Assembly (NCBI GenBank): GCA_018654575.1
Contig: JABILI010000012.1
Span: forward strand, 1-37,351
Length of the DNA: 37,351 nucleotides
Direction of reading: 5' to 3'
Source of the DNA: Porticoccaceae bacterium
GTDB taxonomy: Bacteria; Pseudomonadota; Gammaproteobacteria; Pseudomonadales; Porticoccaceae
Shown: one piece after another, positions 32,337 to 37,351 of the stretch
How the letters are laid out: each line of letters opens with the position of its first letter
Position numbering within the stretch: the stretch's first letter is position 1
Translations under genes and position numbers: made by a program
The notes under the pieces: model-generated
The model's input: only the letters and a program-made list of their open reading frames with translations
Told to the model about the DNA's origin: nothing
The model's database searches: none

Positions 32337-32873
32337 ATGACATTACCTACTCACAACATTGCTATACAAAATGCCTGGATAGTCACTGATGTAGAAGAGA
32401 CTGCAAAAAAGTGGTCAGCTGCAATGAACATTGGCCCGTTTTATATTGCGGAGTACACCCCTGCGGCCTTTGATACGATTGAATATCATGGAAAACCCGG
32501 AAAATTGCACATGAAAATCGCGATCGCCTATGCCGGTGATGTTCAAATTGAGCTGGTTGAACCTGTTGGCGTTTACCCTTGCGCCTACTTTGACACTATA
32601 GAAGCGGGGTCTACCGGATTCCATCATCTATGTTACTGGAGCGACAACATTGATGCGGACCTCACACACTATGAGCAACAGGGGTTTGATATAGCTAACC
32701 AAGGACAAATGGCGGGCGGCGGACCCCGCTTTGCATACATAGATGCTAGCGAAACGCTTGGCTGTATGATCGAGTTACTGGAACGTGCTGAGGGTACCGA
32801 AAAGATTTTCAATACCTGGAAAGAAAACGCAAAAAATTGGCAACCTGGCGATCAGGCCATCGTCAAACTCTAA
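32337..32873 (+). CDS. VOC/glyoxalase-superfamily protein
   Basis: 178 residues made of two beta-alpha-beta-beta-beta repeats. Possible metal ligands are His6 (HNIAIQNAWIV), Glu72 (VQIELVEP), His96/His97 (GFHHLCYW) and Glu146 (GCMIELLE), the two-His two-Glu pattern of VOC enzymes such as methylmalonyl-CoA epimerase and glyoxalase I. An epimerase, isomerase or ring-cleaving role would fit; extradiol dioxygenases are larger, so ring cleavage is less likely. The weak Shine-Dalgarno sequence and short gap to the SnoaL-like gene suggest one transcript. The C-terminal tail ends with a Trp-containing helical segment. Confidence 0.82.
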   Translation: MTLPTHNIAIQNAWIVTDVEETAKKWSAAMNIGPFYIAEYTPAAFDTIEYHGKPGKLHMKIAIAYAGDVQIELVEPVGVYPCAYFDTIEAGSTGFHHLCYWSDNIDADLTHYEQQGFDIANQGQMAGGGPRFAYIDASETLGCMIELLERAEGTEKIFNTWKENAKNWQPGDQAIVKL

Positions 32874-32924
32874 GGGCTAACTCAAATTCTGATTACAGCT
32901 GTCAGGATCTCATACGCGATGACG

Positions 32925-32931
32925 CCCTATC
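32925..32931 (+). promoter_or_regulatory. CCCTATC box
   Basis: CCCTATCAATGATGCTAACT (32925-32944) is in the 123-bp gap before the thiolase gene, about 65 bp from its ATG. It shares the heptamer and TGCTA seven bases later with the copy at 9448. Confidence 0.4.
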
Positions 32932-32996
32932 AATGATGCTAACTGACATGCCTGACCGCATGCTGTATAAAGTGCGGAAACTAATAGGATAACAAC

Positions 32997-34241
32997 ATGA
33001 CTGATGCTTACATTATTGACACTTGTCGCACGCCTCGGGGTATTGGGAAAATTGGTAAAGGTTCGCTGGCGCATATTCATCCACAGCAGCTTGCGGCAAC
33101 CGTACTAAAAGCGCTAGCCGATCGTAATAACCTCAACACTGAAGAAGTCGACGACATTATCTTTGGCTGTAACAATCAAAGCGGTAAGCAAGGCTCTGAC
33201 ATAGGTCGAATGGCTGCTCTGGATGCCGGCTATTCCACTCTAGCATCTGGCGTCACACTCGACCGTTTTTGTGGTTCAGGTATTACCTCAATTAATCTAG
33301 CTGCGGCACAAGTTATGTCGGGTATGGAAGATGTGGTTATCGGCGGCGGTGTTGAAATGATGAGCTATACAGGCTCGATCAAAAACTCAGGTGAAAACTA
33401 TCCCTTATTTGATCGCGGCAACTTGTCTTTGAGAGAAAAACACCCACAGTCAAATCAAGGTATATGTGCGGATGCCATTGCAACTCTTGAAGGTATTGAT
33501 CGCGACAGTCTAGATCAACTTGCGGTCGTCTCTCAGCAGCGTGCCGAACGGGCCATAAATGAAAACCGCTTTGATGGCTCCCTCGTTACTGTGTATAACG
33601 CAGATGGGTCGGTAGCATTGGACAAAGAGGAGTTCCCTCGTCCAGGCACCAACACAGAATCGCTCGCTGGATTAAAGACGGTGTTTGATCAATGGCGCGT
33701 AATGCCCTTTGACGAAACTGGACAGACCTATGGCGAGCTCATCGAAAAAGTCTATCCTGAAATAACACAATGGAATCATGTGCATCATGCAGGCAATAGC
33801 TCAGGCGTTGTTGATGGTGCGGGTGCAATTTTACTGACATCAAAATCCTATGCAGAGAAAAGCAGATTAAAGCCTCGGGCTCGTATCGTAGCGACTGCCA
33901 ACATAGGTGACTGCCCCACATTGATGTTAAACGCGCCAGTACCTGCCGCAAAAAAGGTTCTCGCAAAAGCCAATCTCAGTAAAGACGATATTGATGTATG
34001 GGAAATCAATGAAGCGTTCGCTGTGGTGGCAGAAAAGTTTATCCGTGACCTAGATTTAGACCGAGAAAAAGTTAATATCAATGGTGGTGCTATGGCACTG
34101 GGTCACCCGATCGGTGCGACTGGAGCTATGCTGATTGGGACAGCATTGGACGAATTAGAACGCTCGGGCGGTCGGTATGCTCTAATTACCATGTGTGCCG
34201 GCGGCGGCATGGCGCCAGCGATTATTGTCGAGCGTGTATAA
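32997..34241 (+). CDS. Thiolase (acetyl-CoA C-acyltransferase, FadA/FadI-like)
   Basis: 414 residues with the complete degradative thiolase set: nucleophile Cys92 (DRFCGSGITS), NEAF, catalytic His370 (GHPIGATG) and acid/base Cys400 (CAGGG). The first residues (AYIIDTCRTPRGIGKIGKGSL) are typical of acetyl-CoA acyltransferases from steroid and fatty-acid clusters (FadA5/FadA6-like). It cleaves 3-oxoacyl-CoA with CoA, releasing acetyl- or propionyl-CoA. AGGA lies seven bases before the ATG. Unlike the other two thiolase-fold proteins in the window it has no DUF35 neighbour. It converges on the acylase gene. Confidence 0.93.
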   Translation: MTDAYIIDTCRTPRGIGKIGKGSLAHIHPQQLAATVLKALADRNNLNTEEVDDIIFGCNNQSGKQGSDIGRMAALDAGYSTLASGVTLDRFCGSGITSINLAAAQVMSGMEDVVIGGGVEMMSYTGSIKNSGENYPLFDRGNLSLREKHPQSNQGICADAIATLEGIDRDSLDQLAVVSQQRAERAINENRFDGSLVTVYNADGSVALDKEEFPRPGTNTESLAGLKTVFDQWRVMPFDETGQTYGELIEKVYPEITQWNHVHHAGNSSGVVDGAGAILLTSKSYAEKSRLKPRARIVATANIGDCPTLMLNAPVPAAKKVLAKANLSKDDIDVWEINEAFAVVAEKFIRDLDLDREKVNINGGAMALGHPIGATGAMLIGTALDELERSGGRYALITMCAGGGMAPAIIVERV

Positions 34242-34337
34242 AATAATGGTAACTCCGGGCAATGACGTTCGGCGACCGATTCGAATTGCAATTGGCGGGT
34301 TACATCAGTGATCAACCTTATAAGAACGGATAAAGGG

Positions 34338-34354
34338 GACGAAAGTAATTCGTC
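34338..34354. terminator. Weak hairpin between convergent genes
   Basis: GACGAA-AGTAA-TTCGTC forms a six-pair stem in the 155-bp gap between the convergent thiolase and acylase genes. There is no adjoining U-tract; terminator role is a guess. Confidence 0.25.
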
Positions 34355-34396
34355 GCTGATCAAATTTCCTATTTAAAGTATTGGTTTGTAAAAGTG

Positions 34397-36778
34397 CTAT
34401 TCTGACAGTGATAAAGAACTGCGTGCATTTTTGGAAATATCACTACTCTCAAAATAAATATCTCGCCATTCTTTATCGCGATAACGCGCTGTTTGATCAC
34501 TAAAATTTTCAGAACTTGGCGCGCCTGACTGGCTATAGGACAAAATTGCCTCAGCGCGTGGGCCCTTATCGGTAAAGTTAACAGTCATGATGAAGCTCGA
34601 GCCATGGGCGATATTATAGCCACTGCTGCTCAACGTTTTACTATCACCCAAACGGTCATTACTTCCAGAGAATATAGGTGAATCGATATAAGGACGAGTC
34701 ACCTGAAGATTAGCAATGCCTTCACGGCTATTCCCACCATGCACGGGGAATGGAGTGCCGGCTCGATGTGCTGTTTGCAGATCGCCTAGCGAGATGTCTA
34801 GCTCAATACTCGCATTATTTAGAAGCAAAGCTGCCTCCGCGAGTGCTATTAGCGGCCGCTCTCCTGTCGCAAGCCCTACTGGTGTCAGCGCTGGTTTTTT
34901 TACATCGAACTCACCAGAAAACAGGGGGCCTGGAAATCGCGTGGCAGTAACGTCATAGCGAGTTATCCACTCTCTAAACAACACCGCACCTCGGCTCTCT
35001 AAATTGTAGCGGTTATCCCAGCTCTCTAAAATATTACACGCATTGGTTAAATCAACAGACTCATCGGCTATTGAGACTTTAGGATTCTGTTTGCATCGAT
35101 CAAGTAACTCAGGCTTGAGTAAATGTGCAGATAAACCTGAATTGTCGAACAGAGCCGCTTGAATCTCTTTGGGTGAAAACAGGCCATCCTCGCCGCGGAA
35201 ATTAAATCCGTTTAGGCCCTCCAGTATATGGATATTCATCCGAGTGCGGACGCTCCGTGGCGTCTTGGTGGCACCATATAAGGGTGAGTAACCGGTGGTG
35301 GGGTGTTTAGGGTCGCTCAGCCAGTAACTATCATTTGAATTAAACACGTAATAATCACTTTCAATCAATGGCCGCTGTTCAAACGTAGTTGTGCCAGGTG
35401 TCAAAGCATCCGGGTGCGCAACCCACTCGTCTCGAAGAGTGCTTCCATCAAGAATGACTAGGCCCTTGGTTAAATACAATTGCTTCAATTGAGGCACCTG
35501 CTCAATGCGTGCATTCCAGGCTTCTATTGCCTCAGAACTGAGCGCTCCCACATTGCTATTATCAAGGTAGACAGCTCGGCCTTCTGCGCTGGTTGATATA
35601 GTATTTACCCATGGCATCGCGTTGTATGTTTTATGCGCTTGGATAAATTCATCCATAGACTGTGCTTGCCCCATTGCTAACCACTGGGCCATCACTTGAG
35701 TATTGTCGCTATTGGCATCACGAGAGGCATAGGCCGTTTGCTTGGTCCACGCAAGCCCCGGTATTTGAACGATTGGCCCGTGGTGACTGAACCAAATAGG
35801 CGTGGTTTGGATTTCCATCCCTTCGCTTGTTAGCACGCTGATAGATACGTCACGCGCTTCGAGTGAACGCCACTCTCCCTCGTAACGGTATTGTGTTGGA
35901 TCCTCTGGATTCAGGGTAAGCTGATAAAGCACTACGCGTTTAGAATCTGATACGGTGTGTGTCCAACCAATGGCATTGTTGAAGCCGATGGCAACACCAG
36001 GATTTCCTACTAAGCTAGCGCCATATACATTCAATTCTCCAGGGATAGTCAAATGCTTTTCCCAAAATCGACTGGTGCCATACCAGGGATAGTGTGGGTT
36101 GGCTAATAGCGTGCCCTTACCATTTTTCGTGGCTTTACCTCCAAATGCCCAGCCATTAGACCCCATGCCTTCGAGTTTAATGGCGTTAAGCGCCGCCATT
36201 TGCTGTGATGGAGCCACCTCAACAGTAGCCGTTGTTGCAGGCGGTTGAGCTGCTACAACAGCAGCCGCCATTCGGGTAATAGTATGCACTGAGACCACAT
36301 ACTGAGTCATAAAGTCTTCAGCACTGACGGGCCTCACCCATGGTGCATGGTCACACCACGAACCGAATTCTCCTGCGGAATCGTTTAGATATCGGTTATA
36401 GCCTTCGGTGTATCCCTCAATCCATTTTCTGATTTTCCCAGTCTGAGCGGTCAGCGCGGCGCGCCCCTTCACTGGCATATTCAAGGCTTTCATCACCATA
36501 TCGCTATACACATGAGCGTTCTCATGCCCCGCACCCAAATACTGTGCCGCTTCACCTTTGGCGGTAATTAGAGCCACGGCCATATTGCACACATGATCTT
36601 GCCCAGAGGCATAAGCTTCACCATAGCCGAGACTGCCATAGTCCGCGGCTTTAATGTGGGGTACACCATATTGTGTGCGCACAATGTCTACTTGATACCG
36701 TGATGAATCCTTAGTGTCTGGCTGGCATGCGGCCAGAGCCATTATTGCGATACACAGTAAAAGATAAATCTTTTTCAT
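34397..36778 (-). CDS. Penicillin-acylase-family Ntn-hydrolase, predicted lipoprotein
   Basis: 793 residues. The N-terminus MKKIYLLLCIAIMALAAC is a lipoprotein signal with lipobox LAAC (Cys18), so the enzyme is membrane-anchored on the periplasmic side. An alpha-subunit part to ~170 is followed by a Thr/Ala/Pro-rich spacer (176-200), then Gly206-Ser207-Asn208 (GMGSNGWAFGG), where autocleavage would free Ser207 as N-terminal nucleophile. NPHYPW and FNSNDSYWLSDP are the downstream motifs of the aculeacin/AHL-acylase branch. It hydrolyses an amide bond. In this context it may remove an amino-acid or acyl conjugate from the substrate before uptake; AHL or lactam hydrolysis is the alternative. Confidence 0.9.
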   Translation of the reverse strand: MKKIYLLLCIAIMALAACQPDTKDSSRYQVDIVRTQYGVPHIKAADYGSLGYGEAYASGQDHVCNMAVALITAKGEAAQYLGAGHENAHVYSDMVMKALNMPVKGRAALTAQTGKIRKWIEGYTEGYNRYLNDSAGEFGSWCDHAPWVRPVSAEDFMTQYVVSVHTITRMAAAVVAAQPPATTATVEVAPSQQMAALNAIKLEGMGSNGWAFGGKATKNGKGTLLANPHYPWYGTSRFWEKHLTIPGELNVYGASLVGNPGVAIGFNNAIGWTHTVSDSKRVVLYQLTLNPEDPTQYRYEGEWRSLEARDVSISVLTSEGMEIQTTPIWFSHHGPIVQIPGLAWTKQTAYASRDANSDNTQVMAQWLAMGQAQSMDEFIQAHKTYNAMPWVNTISTSAEGRAVYLDNSNVGALSSEAIEAWNARIEQVPQLKQLYLTKGLVILDGSTLRDEWVAHPDALTPGTTTFEQRPLIESDYYVFNSNDSYWLSDPKHPTTGYSPLYGATKTPRSVRTRMNIHILEGLNGFNFRGEDGLFSPKEIQAALFDNSGLSAHLLKPELLDRCKQNPKVSIADESVDLTNACNILESWDNRYNLESRGAVLFREWITRYDVTATRFPGPLFSGEFDVKKPALTPVGLATGERPLIALAEAALLLNNASIELDISLGDLQTAHRAGTPFPVHGGNSREGIANLQVTRPYIDSPIFSGSNDRLGDSKTLSSSGYNIAHGSSFIMTVNFTDKGPRAEAILSYSQSGAPSSENFSDQTARYRDKEWRDIYFESSDISKNARSSLSLSE

Positions 36779-36867
36779 TTCTCGACCTTGATTTAGATTA
36801 CTGCATTAGTGTAAGTCTCAAATAGTATGGTTTTACATAGAAATTTCTCTTACTATTTTTTAATCTA

Positions 36868-37200
36868 TTAAGACTCTTTAGAACTTTTAGAAAGTAAATA
36901 TATGTAGTAAATACAAATTGGCACAACAATTATGTCTACGCCAACATGAAATATACTAAATGGATTGCCATGAAGATAGTTGTAGCGATAAACACCTAAC
37001 ATACCACCTATGGTTGGATATACTGCTCCAGCCCAATAAAAACGTATAGTCTCCTTCTTAAATATCTTCATGCCAATAAAAAAGTATAGAACGCCAAATA
37101 AAGAAGCTCCCATTACATTACTTGTAGGCGGGTAAATAAAAAGCTGAGTGACATGAGTAACGCCCGAGATCATTAAAAGAATTCCTGCAAATTTGCTCAT
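36868..37200 (-). CDS. Small four-helix membrane protein of unknown function
   Basis: 110 residues from the ATG at 37200. The frame could run to 37287, but the extra 29 residues are basic and unlike a leader. Four hydrophobic segments are seen, at about 4-22, 30-47, 53-72 and 83-104, with short polar loops and a Lys/Ser-rich tail. No catalytic or binding motif is recognised. The sequence is visibly more AT-rich than the catabolic genes, and its role in the cluster is doubtful. The Shine-Dalgarno sequence is weak. It probably marks the right-hand edge of the catabolic region. Confidence 0.65.
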   Translation of the reverse strand: MSKFAGILLMISGVTHVTQLFIYPPTSNVMGASLFGVLYFFIGMKIFKKETIRFYWAGAVYPTIGGMLGVYRYNYLHGNPFSIFHVGVDIIVVPICIYYIYLLSKSSKES

Positions 37201-37351
37201 ATATTTTTTCTTATTCCCACTCAATCGTAGTCGCAAAATAACCCTTGTAAGAACAATGGTTTGCGAGTTCCAAAATAGGGTATACAAGTAGTTTACAAGT
37301 TTTTGGTTTTATTTTGTTTTCCACGAATCTTAAAGAACCTCTATTTTCCAA

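Noticed and set aside
34716-34958. Plus-strand frames inside the acylase gene
   Set aside because: They are mirror frames of a clear coding sequence, without ribosome binding sites or family features.
36868-37287. Longer version of the small membrane protein
   Set aside because: The extra 29 residues are basic and low-complexity, while the ATG at 37200 begins directly before the first membrane helix.
1-37351. Mobile elements, CRISPR arrays, tRNA or rRNA genes
   Set aside because: No transposase or integrase frames, repeat-spacer pattern or cloverleaf sequence was seen on reading both strands.

Overview
The window is a dense catabolic gene region from what looks like a marine-type gammaproteobacterium. 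This is inferred from the Shine-Dalgarno-led, overlapping operons, the TonB-dependent receptor, the spinster-type MFS carrier and the moderate GC content; no 16S or other marker gene is present, so the genus is not claimed. I see no rRNA, tRNA, CRISPR array, transposase, integrase or phage gene. Nearly every gene belongs to acyl-CoA metabolism, ring hydroxylation or short-chain redox chemistry of the kind found in steroid, isoprenoid or aromatic degradation clusters.

Layout. 1-752 (-): start of an SDR that runs off the left edge. 891-1703 (+): orphan LuxR-type regulator. 1828-6299 (+): Rieske oxygenase alpha subunit, NmrA-like NAD(P)-binding protein, and a fused enoyl-CoA hydratase/3-hydroxyacyl-CoA dehydrogenase. 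6357-9288 (-): second Rieske alpha subunit and an MFS carrier. 9590-14205 (+): a translationally coupled operon of non-catalytic-type acyl-CoA dehydrogenase (ACAD) subunit, DUF35/OB-fold protein, Ltp2-like thiolase-fold protein, a shrunken ThuA-like gene, catalytic-type ACAD subunit and a small unknown protein. This set resembles the steroid side-chain heteromeric ACAD plus DUF35-Ltp2 retro-aldolase system. 14211-18036 (-): a second NmrA-like protein, a SnoaL-like protein, an SDR whose catalytic Tyr is Phe, and an acyl-CoA ligase. 18237-19037 (+): a classical SDR. 19082-25428 (-): a tightly overlapping five-gene operon of HMG-CoA-synthase-like/DUF35 fusion, thiolase, and homologues of 2-methylfumaryl-CoA isomerase (Mct), methylsuccinyl-CoA dehydrogenase (Mcd) and mesaconyl-C4-CoA hydratase (Meh). 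25587-26375 (+): crotonase. 26387-31467 (-): third Rieske alpha subunit, TonB receptor and an ACAD. 31777-34241 (+): SnoaL-like, VOC-family and thiolase genes. 34397-36778 (-): penicillin-acylase-family lipoprotein. 36868-37200 (-): small membrane protein.

How it may work together (inference): the TonB receptor and MFS carrier move a hydrophobic substrate; the lipoprotein acylase may free it from an amide conjugate; the ligase makes the CoA thioester; ACADs, crotonases, thiolases and the DUF35-linked enzymes shorten side chains and opened rings; the Rieske oxygenases and SDRs act on the ring system. The Mct-Mcd-Meh trio would take a methyl-branched C5 diacid-CoA (methylsuccinyl-CoA) to citramalyl-CoA, one lyase step from acetyl-CoA and pyruvate. 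I regard this coupling as the most novel aspect of the window.

Regulation: a CCCTATC box recurs in non-coding gaps in front of these genes, once as a perfect 20-bp dyad before the TonB receptor. It may be the operator of a shared regulator, possibly the orphan LuxR protein.
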